Assembly (NCBI GenBank): GCA_031216915.1
Contig: CM062288.1
Location: forward strand, 184,414,596-184,478,595
DNA: 64,000 nucleotides
Direction of reading: 5' to 3'
DNA from: Pictodentalium vernedei
Lineage: Eukaryota; Mollusca; Scaphopoda; Dentaliida; Dentaliidae
Shown: piece after piece, positions 1 through 11,634 of the stretch
Layout: each line of letters opens with the position of its first letter
Numbering within the stretch: position 1 is the stretch's first letter
The notes under the pieces: generated by a model
Seen by the model: the letters and a program-made list of their open reading frames with translations, nothing else
Told to the model about the DNA's origin: nothing
Database searches by the model: none
Program-made: the position numbers and the translations under genes

Positions 1-1030
1 GGCTATTATTATATTATTTAACCCTTTAGTTGCTTATTTACTTTAATTTTGGACTTTTGTGTGTAGGTTTTGTACTTTTGTGTGCAGGTTTTGATATTTT
101 TTTAAGTGGAGTTTTACCTCACTGGCATATTGCCAGGGTGGTTACTGTAACATTTTCAGGGTATTTTTCTAAATTTTAACCCCTTGAAACAAATGTGATA
201 TTTTTTTTACTTTTATGTGCAGGTTTTGAGGTTTGTCTTTCTTTCTTCCAAGTGGATATTTTTTAAGTAGAGTTTCACCTTACTGGCATATTGCCATTGT
301 GGTTACTGTGACAGGGTATTTTTCTCAATTTTAACCCCTTAAAAGAAATGTGATACTTTTTTTTACTTTTATGTGCAGGTTTTGAGGTTTGTCTTTCTTT
401 TCTTCCAAGTAGTGACTTACCTTGTAGCATATTGCCATAGTTCCTGTTTTATGTTAGGACGCTTCTTGGGGCTATTTTTATATTATTTAACCCTTTAGCT
501 GCTTATTTACTTTAATTTTGGACTTTTGTGTACAGGTTTTGTACTTTTGTGTGCAGGTTTTGATATTTTTTTAAGTGGAGTTTTACCTCACTGGCATATT
601 GCCATGGTGGTTATTGTAACATTTTCAGGGTATTTTTCTAAATTTTAACCCTTTGAAACAAATGTGATACTTTTTTGACTTTTATGTGCAGGTTTTGAGG
701 TTTGTCTTTCTTTTCTTCCAAGTGGATATTTTTCAGGTAGGGTTTCCCCATACTGGCATATTGCCATGGTGGTTACTGTGACATTATCAGGGTGTTTTTC
801 TCAATTTTAACCCATTGAAACAAATATGATACTTTTTTTTTTATTTTGTATGTGCAGGTTTTGAGGTTTGTCTTTCTTTTCTTCAAAGTGGAGACTTACC
901 TTGTAGCATATTGCCATGGTTCCTATTTTATGTTAGCATGCTTCTTAGGGGTTATTATTATATTATCTAACCCTTTGGCTGCTTATTTTCTTTAATTTTG
1001 GACTTTTGTGTGCAGGTTTTGAACTTTTTT
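1..1030. repeat. ~475-bp tandem repeat, about two copies
   Basis: The phrase around 'attatttaacccttta' recurs near 10, 480 and 960, giving a period of about 470-480 bp. Each unit holds two related ~200-bp subunits built from the same phrases (tactggcatattgccat, then atgtgcaggttttgagg). No reading frame is conserved. The array begins outside the window and ends where DIRS-derived sequence starts. This looks like a complex satellite; I do not recognise the family. Confidence 0.75.
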
Positions 1031-1089
1031 TTTACTCCAACCACCCGTTTACATTGGCCACCTGTTGGTGAGCCACGGGGTACTGATAC

Positions 1090-1691
1090 CCCCTCTAGTT
1101 CTTTTAGCGTTTTGCGTCAGCTAGAAGAGTTAGTGAGCTTCATGCTTTGTCTGTTGAAGACTCTCATTATCGTAGTGTTGGTAGTTCTATTACTCACACT
1201 ACGAAAGTGGGATTCTTAGCTAAGAATCAGGTTCCGTACAAACGGCCCAGCCCTATTCTTATTAAAGCATTACCGTCTTCAGATGGTCAGAGACCTTTGT
1301 TGTGTCCAGTAAGAGCGCTTAATATTTATAAGGAGCGTTCTAGTTTTATTAGAAGAGGTAGGAAAAGGTTATTTCTTTCTCTTCTTAACAGAAATGATAT
1401 TTCTGTTCATTCAATATCTAGATGGATTCAGTTAGCTATTCGGTCAGCTTATAATGCTTTGTCTGTGAATCAGAGAATAGCTTATAAGATTTAGCTCACA
1501 AAGTTAGAGCTTTAGCTTCTTCTTGGGCTTATGCTAGTAGTACTTCTTTGAAGGTTTTGATGCAAGCTGCTTATTGGACACAACAGATGACTTCTACCAA
1601 ATTTTATCTTCGAGATATAGAATAAATTTCTGATGATCTCAGATTTTTAGGACTGTTATCGGTAGCTCAGAAGGTCGCCCATTCTAATTAG
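1090..1691 (+). pseudogene. DIRS tyrosine recombinase, C-terminal half, broken
   Basis: The conceptual product aligns by eye with the recombinases of B and C from the first catalytic arginine block (ARRVSELHAL) to the C terminus. The open core is 1147-1494. One base is gained just before the arginine block (about 1115), one base is missing near 1488, and an in-frame TAA falls near 1622. The HxxR box (HKVR) and the tyrosine segment (FYLR) are still readable, so decay is moderate. The N-terminal half is absent. It cannot make an active enzyme. Confidence 0.85.
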
Positions 1692-2198
1692 GACTTTCAT
1701 TCAATCTTCTGTTTGATCTGCTCTAGCACTGTCTCCAGTCTGCTCCCTTCTTCATTTTGAAGTGTATATGTAGTTACTTTCAAAACAAGGGGAGGGGGGG
1801 GGGGTGTATTTCCAAATAGTCAACTGGCTTTAAAGTGGAAACATGGACATACCTCCTTCAGTGATAGTATCCTGGGGTCGAGCTATGGTAGTTTTAATGT
1901 GTAGCTAGATATGAAGCAATTTTAAATGTATTATATGCTTTTAATGTGTAGCTCGATGTGAAGCGTTATTGTCTATGTCATGTGTCAAGACGAGCTTTTC
2001 TATCCAATACTCGGACATTTTTAATGATTTATAAAGAGTCTCATTTCTCTGGACTTCTTTATATTTTGACTTCCTTTATCAATTAGCATAATGGGTTATG
2101 CTAGGCCTTAAATAGAGTTACACCTATATTTCATTGTTTTTCTGAAATAGGAGCAATGAATATTAAGTACTAGGCCCGCCTGCCTGTTTACTATTCTC

Positions 2199-2285
2199 AG
2201 CTAGTCTGGGCCATTGGTATAGTGGAAAAATATGAAAAATTTATACCAATTTTAATATTTTTGATACTTACCAATGGCCCAGACG
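2199..2285 (+). repeat. DIRS-A internal complementary region
   Basis: The segment starts with 'agctagtctgggccattgg' and ends with the reverse complement 'ccaatggcccagac'. Its second half (aaaaatttataccaatttta) is the reverse complement of the right terminus at 2550-2585. In DIRS elements such a region joins complements of both ends and serves as template for completing the termini. The left terminus of A is not in the window, so only half of the match can be checked. Confidence 0.75.
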
Positions 2286-2344
2286 GGGATGGCCCTCCCT
2301 GGAGTAGAAACTCCTTCCTCCCCGCTGAGTTTTATAACATTTAA

Positions 2345-2585
2345 CAGGCACAACAATAAGACTGACAAGATGGCGGTAGCCTATTGTTGTCGTTGACAAC
2401 AAGTTGCGCATTGCGCAAAAGTATGGAGGACCATACTGGTCTTCTCGTTTTTAAGTTTTTTGGCAAATTTTGGGGGTTTAGGGGATTCAAAATTTGTGTT
2501 TGGCCCTGGTAATAAATTGGGTTGCACCAGCTAGTCTGGGCCATTGGTGAGTATTAAAATATTAAAATTGGTATAAATTTTTCAT
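2345..2585 (+). repeat. DIRS-A right inverted terminal repeat
   Basis: It corresponds to the right terminal repeats of B and C: the stretch 'caaaatttgtgtttggccct' then 'ccagctagtctgggccattgg', ending in an AT-rich terminus. The place that holds TGCGCATGCGCA in C reads ttgcgcattgcgca here, so the palindrome is degenerate. A short minus-strand open frame over this repeat (2341-2544) is not a gene. Confidence 0.75.
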
Positions 2586-2599
2586 TTTCCTATCAATTG

Positions 2600-4980
2600 A
2601 TAGAATGAACTAAAGCCAAAAAAGAAAAAGTTGTTTGTCATTTCTTGATGTTAAAAAAGAATCTGATGGATTGTGTGAAAGTGGCAAAAGTTTGAGGCTT
2701 GGAAAGTGAGTTTGTTCAAATCAGGAACGCACTGTATAAAAATGTACAAAGCAAGTTGAGTGTAGCTCAGATGTTACAACAAAAATGAGCCCCAATGAAG
2801 ATAGGCCACAAGTACTGGCGTATTTTTATCACTCTTTGTCCGTCGTCCGTCCATCCATCGTCCTGCATGAACGTGGTGTTTGAGCCTCTTTCTCCTAAAC
2901 CACAGGCCACATTTTAATTAAATTTCATGTAAGTAGTGGTTATATAGGGGCATTTTGATTTTTATGCAAATTAGGTTTCGGCTCGTATTGAACAGAGGGG
3001 TGGGGAAAAAATGGCCAAATTTTTTGAAAATCTTCTAATGAGCCACCAGTAGCAGAGACTTGATATGTGGTATACAGAGTCCTTTTGAGGTTTAGAATCA
3101 AGTTTGTTCAAGAGAAGTTTGTCGGGCATTATTTGCCTTCGTTATTGGAGGGGCAAAAATTTTGGCCACGCCTAAAATTTCTATTTTCAGAACCGTGAGG
3201 TCGATTTGAACCAAATTTGATATGAGATGATAATGGGTCATAAGTAGTTGATTGATGCAAAAAAAAATTTTTCTCATTGCCCTGTGGGAACCTCGGGAGC
3301 TAAAAATAGGAAAAACCTTAAAACTGCCATATCTCCAAAACTACACGGCACAGAGAATTCTTATTTTGTATAAATCTTACTTTTATCCTATAGAATAGAG
3401 TGGTTAAAAAAAATCCCTATCGGTTTGATCACAAGGTACGTTTTTCAGGACTTTGAAAAAGTGCTGAGTCAGCACTTTTTAACACTGTAGGCAATGGGAA
3501 AAACATTAAAAAATCTTCTCCAGATCCCGCAGGCAGAATCTTTTGATATTTGGTATGCAACATTGTAGGGTGGATCTGATTCAAGTTTGTTCAAATCGGA
3601 CCCCTGGGTTCATATTTGGGCTCAGTATAGGAGCCCGATTTCGAACTTAGTGCATTTCAGGCAAATTTCTTAAAAAATCTTCTCCAGATCCAGCAGGCAG
3701 AATCTTTTGATATTTGGTATGCAACATTGTGGGGTGGATCTGATTCAAGTTTGTTCAAATTGGCTCCCTAGATTCATATTTGTGCTCACTATAGAAGCTC
3801 GAATTCGAACTTAGTGCATTTCAGGCAAATTTCTTCACAAATCTTCTTCTCCAGATCCAGCAGGCAGAATCTTTTGATATTTGGTATGCAACATTATGGG
3901 GTGGATCTGATTCAAGTTTGTTGAAATCGGCCACCTGGATTCATATTTGGGCTCACTATAAAAGCTCAAATTCGAATTTAGTGCATTTCAGGCAAATTTC
4001 TTCAAAAATCTTCTTCTCCAGATCCAGCAGGAAGAATCTTTTGATATTTGGTATGCAACATTGTGGGGTGGATCTGATTCAAGTTTGTTCAAATCGCCTC
4101 CCTGGGTTTATATTTGGGCTCAGCATAGGAGCACAAATTTGAACTTGGTGCATTTCAGGCAAATTTCTTTGAAAATCTTCTTCTCAAGATCCAGCAGGCA
4201 GAATCTTTTGATATTGGGTATGCACCACGCTTAGGGGGGTGAGATTCAAGTTTGTTCAAGCCAAGTCACTGGGTTCATATTTGGGCTCACTGTGGTAGCC
4301 CGAATTATAACTTAGTTCAAAATGAGGAAATTTCTTTAAAAATCCTCTTCAGATCCAGCAGTCAGAATGTTTTGATATTTGGTATGCAGCATCCTTAGGG
4401 GGATGAAATTCAAGTTTGTTCAAGCCATGTCCCTAGGTCCTTATTTGGGCTCACTGTGGGAGCCCAAATGATAACTTAGTTCAAAATGAGGAATTTTCTT
4501 TAAAAATCTTCTTCAGATCCAGCAGTCGGCAAGTTTTGATATTAAGTATGCAGCATCCTTAGGGGGGGTGAGATTCAAGTTTGTTCAAGCCATGTCCCTA
4601 GGTCCATATTTGGACTCACTGTGGGAGCTCGAATTGTATCTTAGTTCAGAATGAGGAATTTTCTTTAAAAATCTTCTTCTTCAGATCCAGCAGTCGGAAT
4701 GTTTTGATATTTGTTGTGCAGCATCCTTGGGGGGGGGGGGGGGGGGGGGGGTAAAATTCAAGTTTGTTAAAGCCAAGTCCCTCGGTTCATATATGGGCTC
4801 ACTGTGGGAGCTCGAATTATAACTTAGTTTAATATGAGGAATATTCTTTAAAAATCTTTTTATTTTAAAATAAGATCTACTGGTCAGAATCTTTGGATAT
4901 TTGGTATAAGCTTTTCTTAGGAGGAGCAGATACAACTTGTTGAAATCAATTCTCTGGGTTGATATTTAGGCTACTATGTC
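2600..4980 (+). repeat. Minisatellite-type element, ~165-bp units (type I)
   Basis: A non-repeated head (about 2765-3490, with the GTCCGTCGTCCGTCC stretch near 2840) is followed by about nine tandem units of roughly 165 bp. Each unit carries 'ttttgatatttggtatgca' and 'attcaagtttgttcaa' (3541, 3714, 3872 and so on to about 4890). The same units recur at 15.1-18.1, 29.5-30.7, 32.3-34.3, 35.1-35.7, 38.4-38.9 and 47.4-48.0 kb. A long G run sits at 4729-4751. No protein frame persists. The architecture resembles pearl-like nonautonomous elements of molluscs. Confidence 0.75.
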
Positions 4981-5208
4981 ACACATATCATACATGTTTT
5001 TTTCTTGTGCATAAATAAAGAAAATTGGACAAATTTAAACTTTTTTTCAGCCATATTTGTATATATTATGTTGGTGTGTCCTATTACCACCTGTATCTCA
5101 GAGACACTTTTGTTTCAAATTTTCAGCAATGATCAGACATTATGTAAAATTGATGCACGGCACTTTTTTTGGAAAAAAATTCAAAATGGCCAGCTGACGG
5201 CCATTTTT
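4981..5208 (+). repeat. Fragment of a dispersed repeat (also near 11.3-11.6 kb)
   Basis: Phrases such as 'ccacctgtatctcagaga' and 'ggccagctgacggccatttt' recur near 11460-11575, and the related upstream part recurs at 8480-8600. It directly precedes the 145-bp minisatellite element. No coding potential is visible. Confidence 0.5.
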
Positions 5209-8200
5209 AGCTTAACTTGACATAGTCAAGATAAGCTATTGCCATCACGCGTGCGGAAGTCTGTTAGTCTGTGAGTCTGTGACGTCTGTTCACATTTCCT
5301 TTAGCACAGGCTATCCCCCGCAGTTCTTGTCTGATCGTCACGAAATTTCATATGCAGGTTTGGGGTCATGTCTAGATGAGAACGTCCCCTTTTGGTTGCG
5401 ATCGGGCAACCGGTATGGCTGCCCAAGCCCAAAACCCGAAAACCATTAGCACAGTCTACAGGTCGTATTTATGAAGGGATTTCATTGTAACTTGGTAGGA
5501 TGCCTCTGTATAGTGCCTAGATGAGAACGTCCCCTTTTGGGCATGATCTATCAACCGTGATGGCTGCCCAAGCCCGAAACCCAAAAACTTTTAGCACAGT
5601 CTGCAGGTCATGTTTAATGTGGAGGGATTTCATTGTAACTTGGTAGGATGACTCCTTATGATGTCTAGATGCGAATTTCCCCATTTGGGCATGATCTGCC
5701 AACCGTGACGTCTGCCCGAGCCCAAAACCTTTAGCACAGTCTACAGGTCATATTTATTGAGGAATTTCATTGTAACTTGGTGGGTTGACTTCATACAATG
5801 TCTAGATGAGAAAGTCCCCCTTTGGACGTGATTGGGCAACTGTGACGGCTACAGGAGCCCGAAGCCCGAAAACCTTTAGCACAGTCTAGAGGTCATATTT
5901 ATGAAATGATTTCATTGTAACTTGGCAGGATGACTCCAAATAATGTCTAGATGAGAACGTCCCATTTTGATCGCGATCATGCAGCCTTGATGGGTGCCCG
6001 AGCCCAAAAACCTTTAGCATAGGCAAAAGGTCATATTTATGGAAGGATTTCATTGTAACCTGTTAGGTTGACTCCATATAATGCCTAGATGATGACATCC
6101 CCTTTCGGTCGTGATTGGTCAGTTGTGATGGCTACAAGTGCCCGAAAACCTTGAGCACAGTCTACAGGTCATATTTATGAAGGGATTTCATTGTAACTTC
6201 TTAGGATCACTCCAGATGATGCTCAGATGAGATTGTCCCCTATGGTTGCGATCATTCACCCATGATGGCTGCCCAAGCCCGAAGCCCGAAAACCTTTAGC
6301 ACAGTCTACAGGTCATATTTATGAAGGGATTTCATTGTAACTTGGTAGGTTAACTTCATATAATGTCTAGATGAGAACGTGCGATTATTCACCCATGATG
6401 GCTGCCCGAGCCCGAAGCCCGAAAACCTTTAGCACAGTCTACATGTCATATTTTTGAAGGGATTTCATTGTAACTTGGTAGGTTAACTTCATATAATGTC
6501 TAGATGAGAACATCCCCTTTTGGACATGATTGGGCAACTGTGACGGCTAAAGGTGCCCGAAGCCCGAAAACCTTTAGCACAGTCTACAGGTCATATGTAT
6601 GAGGGGATTTCATTGTAACTTGGTAGGATGACTCCAAATAATGTCTAGATGAGAACGTCCCCTTTTGATCGCGATCATTCAGCCTTGATGGGTGCCCGAG
6701 CCCAAAAACCTTTAGCATAGGTAAAAGGTCATATTTATGGAAGGATTTCATTGTAACCTATTAGGTTGACTCCATATAATGCCTAGATGATGACATCCCC
6801 TTTTGGTCGTAATTGGTCAGCTGTGTTGGTTACAAGTGCCCGAAGCCCAAAAACCTTGAGCACAGTCTACAGGCCATATTTATGAAGGGATTTCATTGTA
6901 ACTTCATAGGATCATTCCAGATGATGCCCAGATGAGATTGCCCCTTTGGTTGCGATTATTCAACCATGATGGCTGCCCGAACCCGAAGCCCGAAAACCTT
7001 AAGCACAGTCTACAAGTCATATTTGTGAAGGGATTTCATTGTAACTTGGTAGGTTGACTTCATATAATGCCTAGATGAGAACGTTCCCTTTTGGACATGT
7101 TTGGGCAACTTTGACGGCTAAAGGTGCCCGAAGCCCAAAAACCTTTAGCACTGTCTACAGGTCATATTTATGAAGGGATTTCATTGTAACTTGGTAGGTT
7201 GACTCCAAATAAGGTCAAGATGAGAACATCCCATTTTGGCCGTGATCATTCAGCCTTGATGGGTGCCCGAGCCCACAAACCTTTAGCATAGGCAAAAGTT
7301 TATATTTATAGAAGGATTTCATTGTAACATTGTTAGGTTGACTCCATATAATGCCTAGATGATGACATCCCCTTTTGGTCGTGATTGGTCAACTGTGATG
7401 GCTACAGGTGCCCGAAGCCCCAAAACCTTGAACACAGTCTTCAGGTCATATTTATGAAGGGATTTCATTGTAACTTCGCAGGATCACTCCAGATGATGCC
7501 CAGATGAGATTGCCCCCTTTGGTTGCGATCATTCAACCATGATGGCTGCCCGAGCCAAAAGCCCGAAAACCTTTAGCACAGTCTAAGGTCATATTTATGA
7601 AGGGATTCCATTGTAACTTGGTAGGTTGACTTCATATAATGTTTAGATGAGAACGTCCCCTTTTGGACACGAGTGGGCAACTGTGACGGCTTCAGGGGCC
7701 CAAAGCCCGAAAACCTTTAGAACAGTCTACAGGTCATAATTATGAAGGGATTTTATTGTAGCTTGGTAAGATGACTCCAAATAGTGTCCAGATTTGGTCA
7801 CGATCATTCAGCCTTGATGGCTGCCCGAGCCCAAAAACCTTTAGCATGTCTGTAGGTCGTATTTATGGAAGGATTTCATTGTAACTTGTTAGGTTGACTC
7901 CATATAATGCCTAGATGATTACATCCCCTTTTGGTCATGGTTGGTCAACTGTGATGTCTACAGGTGCCTGAAGCCCGAAAACCTTTAGCACAGTCTACAG
8001 GTCATATTTATGGAGGGATTTCATTGTAACTTGGTAGGTTGACTTCATATAATGTCTAGATGAGAACGTCCCCTTTGGACGCAATTGGGAAACTGACGGC
8101 TACAGGGGCCCGAAGCCCGAAAACCTTTAGCACAGTCTACAGGCCATATTTATGAAGGGATTTTAATGTAACTTGATAGGATGACTCATTTTGGAATAAT

Positions 8201-8458
8201 TTCATTGTAATTTTGTTGATATATGTTAACTGTGAGGGCCACATATATTAACTGTGAGGTCATATTAACCCACCCCTCAGATCTTTAGTACAGTGTACAC
8301 CTCATATTATTTTTATCATAAACATAGCATACAGGGAACAGAAATGAACATATTCCCAATTATCACAATTCTTGTCTTATTTCATAATCCTTTCATAAAC
8401 ATTGAACATTATCCTTTTCATCAAACACAACACACAAGTTAAGCTACAGTGTCATTGA
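5209..8458 (+). mobile_element. Minisatellite-bearing element, ~20 units of ~145 bp (type II, long copy)
   Basis: The left end holds agcttaacttg followed by the small palindrome cttgacatagtcaag. The right end holds the inverse caagttaagct (8435-8445) followed by cagtgtcattg. In between is a tandem array of about 20 units of ~135-150 bp, each with 'ggatttcattgtaacttg', 'tctagatgaga' and 'acctttagcacagtctac'. The same head and tail flank a copy with only a few units at 32873-33738. No transposase or long frame is present, so mobilisation would be in trans. It resembles pearl-like elements in design. Confidence 0.75.
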
Positions 8459-9355
8459 CACTTTCATTGTTAGAAATTGTGTGTAATTAGTTTTCTGCCA
8501 GAACTTATAAACGTCATTTCCAATTTCAATAATTTTTGGTATGGGGGTTCAGCAGCATAAGATAAATAACATCTCATACAGGTTTTTTTCTCATGCATAA
8601 TAGGGTTGGGAGTTTATCAGTTTTTCCGTTTGATTTGGGGTTTTTTCAAAACCAAAACCGAATCTCCGCCTTAAACTGATACTTTTGGTTTCAACAAATT
8701 TCCTAAAATTGTTAAGTTTATGACCTCTCAATCACATGCGTTCTGCATGCCAAAGGCTAAAATGTTGGCAAAGGTAAACACTGTGCCATTTATGCTTACT
8801 TGGAGAGGATTGACAACAGATCCCGCCAAAATAGTAATAGCAAATTTCTTATATTTTAAACAAAACCACTACCAGAAGGAATATGAAAAATTAAAAAGTC
8901 TTATGTAAGAATCCACACATGTGATTCAAGAATTGTTAAGTAAATTTAATGAACTGGGCACAGCCACAGACTCACTCATATTCAACCAAATAGGTATTGA
9001 AAGTTACCTGACGATATATGGTGTAAAAGTAATATAAATTATCTTTGACCCAAATCATCTGCATATGGCGCATAGTAAATTAGATTGGAGGTAAACATCA
9101 AATTTTTTGAGTTTTGAAACCTCAAAGTTCACATGGGAAAAATGATGTGTAAATTATGTTAATTAGCTGACTGCTGGCACGTTCTCTGAAAGTGTCATAT
9201 GCTCAAAGATAATGCTGTGCATTGGCAGTTCTGTTTTTTGTCAACAAAATGATTAAATTAAAATAGAACATATCCTGTTAAATGGATGGCAGGTAACTAT
9301 TGAAAGTTTTTTTAAACTTATTGCAAATTGTTTGTTTACTATTTGAACTTACTTT
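8459..9355. other. Non-coding stretch with one dispersed repeat fragment
   Basis: 8480-8610 matches the repeat at 11283-11410 (tgtaattagttttctgcc, gcataagataaataacat). The rest is AT-rich unique sequence. A short frame at 8720-8908 has no recognisable domain and no splice context. I see no gene. Confidence 0.5.
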
Positions 9356-9600
9356 AACTGGTAGAGTGCTAAATTATTTTCAGCCACCAAATCGTGTACA
9401 CATGTCTTTGCCTTGTAACAATTTTTGGGAGAGTGTCAATGGGCACTCTCCCATAAATTGTAACAAGGCAAACCCTTACAAACTAAATAATATCACTTCA
9501 AAGATAATACAAAGCACATCTAGTCAATATGAGCCTTCAAGTTGTGGTACCTACACTTCAGAATAAAGCCCAAATATGGGCTTCCAGCACTCTACCAGTT
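9356..9600. mobile_element. MITE with AACTGGTAGAGTGCT termini
   Basis: The termini are perfect 15-bp inverted repeats (9356-9370 and 9586-9600). A long internal hairpin lies at 9407-9472, with arms containing ttgccttgtaaca and gggagagtg. A second copy with the same termini and core hairpin lies at 22186-22496. No coding capacity; the autonomous partner is unknown. Confidence 0.75.
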
Positions 9601-10050
9601 AAGGAATTGTTAAGTTGTTACAATCAACACGTTTCCCATGTGTATTTTGTGTACACAACAAATCCCAAGATGCAATATTGCAAACAAATCCCATTAAGCA
9701 GCCGTGTCCCTTAAAAACATCAATCGTCTGTCTTAACTGAAATGAAATCAATGCAGGGATCAGCCAAGAGGACAAAGTGAAGTTGGCAATATCTTTGCCT
9801 TGGCACCGCTACTTCACCCAGTTTCTATATTGGGGCAAAATCAGTGTCAAAAACGAACCTCTACTGTCAAAATTAGGAGAGATATTGTGAAAACATTGGA
9901 GTGAGTTACCAACAAAAGTGATTCGTATATCACAACTTTCTTCAATAATAGTTATTATTATCAATTCATTGTGCGCTACCTTCACATTAATATTAATTTA
10001 CAACACCTGCAAGGGAGCATAATAAACCTGAAACAAAGATTGTAAAGCGT
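9601..10050. other. Non-coding, nothing recognised
   Basis: AT-rich unique sequence without a supported frame, hairpin or repeat. Confidence 0.4.
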
Positions 10051-10099
10051 AGCCGGTCGCTAATGGCTATTTTTAGTCATTAGCACCCGTAGACCGGCT
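10051..10099. repeat. Short inverted repeat
   Basis: agccggtc and gaccggct form the outer arms, with an inner ctaatggct / gtcattag pair. It may be a small foldback. An (ATA)n microsatellite follows at about 10320-10338. Confidence 0.5.
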
Positions 10100-10360
10100 A
10101 AGCATATGCAGACGTTCTGCCCGTGATGTAATTTCGCCTTCCTGGAAATCTGTTTACATTTCTCAACGAGTTTACCTTTCATTGTTGTTGACTGAGATAA
10201 ATGTAAAGTTTTCTGCATTAAATTGCTTAATAAATGGTGTTTCACATTGATTCTTTTTCTTTTCACGAAATAATATAAATCCAAAAGGGTCAAAATCGTT
10301 CTTATAGTTTTCAAGTATTGATAATAATAATAATAATATGATTTTCTCAGGCATCATTTT

Positions 10361-10466
10361 GCTCCATTACTGGACCTCCATTTGTGCATAGCAGCCCCAC
10401 ACCCATTAGCGGCCCTCAGCTATCGCCTCGGGCTGCTAATCGCAGATGGCGGTCCAGTAATGGAGC
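10361..10466. repeat. 106-bp imperfect hairpin
   Basis: Arms of about 37 bp start gctccattactggacc and end ggtccagtaatggagc, pairing with a few mismatches around a GC-richer 30-base loop. The size and mismatch pattern resemble small-RNA precursors, but nothing shows transcription. Confidence 0.6.
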
Positions 10467-11282
10467 CCAACGCTCTCAAAAATCATGTTATTGTATAATC
10501 AGAATCACAAGAAATATGATTTGTGTTTCTTTTATTCCACTGTCATTTGAAGCAGGAACCATTAAGAAGCCAAGGCAGTCTATTTTGAAGCGATGTGATA
10601 ATTACTGAAATAAGCACAACAATTGCATACAATCCACCAAAACCAGACTGAGAGCTTAGCAAATCCTTAAAAAATAAGGAAATGTTGATTTTTGCTAAAG
10701 TGTAGCTTTTCTTGTAAATTTTTGCATCTTGATAAGGCCCCAAATCTCAATGACAGAACAAGGCAGATCCCACCAGTGGTGGAGCCATGGTTTGAAATCC
10801 TGGGGGCCATGCTGGTGAAGAGTTTTTTTTTTTTTTGTTTTTTTTTGGAGGGGGGTGGAATTTCAGGACTGAGGGTACTGTGCTTGTATTGAGGGTAGGA
10901 AATCAAAAAGAATTTTTTCAAATTTTGGGATTGGAGGAGCAAGTGGGATTTGGGGTGGGGGTGGGGGGAGGGGGAGGGAGGGGGAGGGAGGGGGAGGGAC
11001 TGGGCTATCTAGATACCCTATGGCTCCACCACTGTAGCCCACTTGATTTTCAGTGTTTGACAGGGCTATTGACAAATTTTGAAATATTAAATTAAATTTT
11101 CTTAGCATTTCTTTCTTTAGAAATTTCACTTCTCCCTGAAGAGCTCTCACTTCTCTCTGTGTTTCAGAGAGGGAGAAGTCACTTCTCCCTAAAATTCACC
11201 CCTTGGCTGACCTCTGAAAATACTTGCAGTTCACTTGTTATTTTCATTAAAACACCCCATTCAAGACTGGTGGCCTTTTGTG
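10467..11282. other. Low-complexity, non-coding stretch
   Basis: It contains a T run (10822-10847), a GGGGGA-type microsatellite (about 10950-11000) and otherwise unique sequence. The open frames on both strands here arise from the simple repeats and are not genes. Confidence 0.5.
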
Positions 11283-11615
11283 TTGGAAATTGTATGTAAT
11301 TAGTTTTCTGCCTAGAATTTCTAAACGACATTCCTGATTTCAATAATTTTTGGTATGGAGGTGCAGCGGCATAAGATAAATAACATATCATAAAAGTTTT
11401 TTCTCATTCATAAATTATACAAATTAGATGAACTTGAGCTTTTTTTTAGTCAAATTTGTAACCACCTGTATCTCAGAGATGCTTTGACGCAAATTTTCAA
11501 ATTTACATTCTGTAAAACTGATTCATGTCAATTTTTTTTCAAAACAAAATTCAAGATGGCCAACTGGCAGCCATTTTTGTTGGAAATTGCATGTAATTAG
11601 CTTTCTGCCTAGTTT
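11283..11615. repeat. Dispersed repeat copy (matches 8.5 and 5.0 kb)
   Basis: It combines the 8480-8610 segment with the 4981-5208 segment in one continuous copy, showing that those two pieces belong to one ~330-bp repeat. 'tgtaattagctttctgcct' near 11590 suggests a further head-to-tail start. Confidence 0.6.
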
Positions 11616-11634
11616 TTTCTGTCAGATGGTGGTA

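Larger units (their letters stand above)
1090..2585 (+). mobile_element. DIRS retrotransposon A, 3' part only
   Basis: This is the 3' end of a third, more diverged DIRS element: a decayed tyrosine recombinase (to 1691), a 3' untranslated region with a G-rich run (1788-1805), an internal complementary region (2199-2285) and a right inverted terminal repeat ending near 2585. The order matches elements B and C later in the window, and phrases such as 'tataaagagtctca' are shared. Everything 5' of the recombinase catalytic half is missing and replaced by the ~475-bp tandem repeat. Sequence drift suggests it is older than B and C. Confidence 0.85.

Noticed and set aside
5209-8458. Regular repeat array that might look like a CRISPR
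   Set aside because: Units are ~145 bp, related along their whole length with no unique spacers, and the genome is eukaryotic with introns.
10667-11150. Overlapping open frames on both strands with Pro/Gly runs
   Set aside because: They are translations of T, G and GGGGGA simple repeats.
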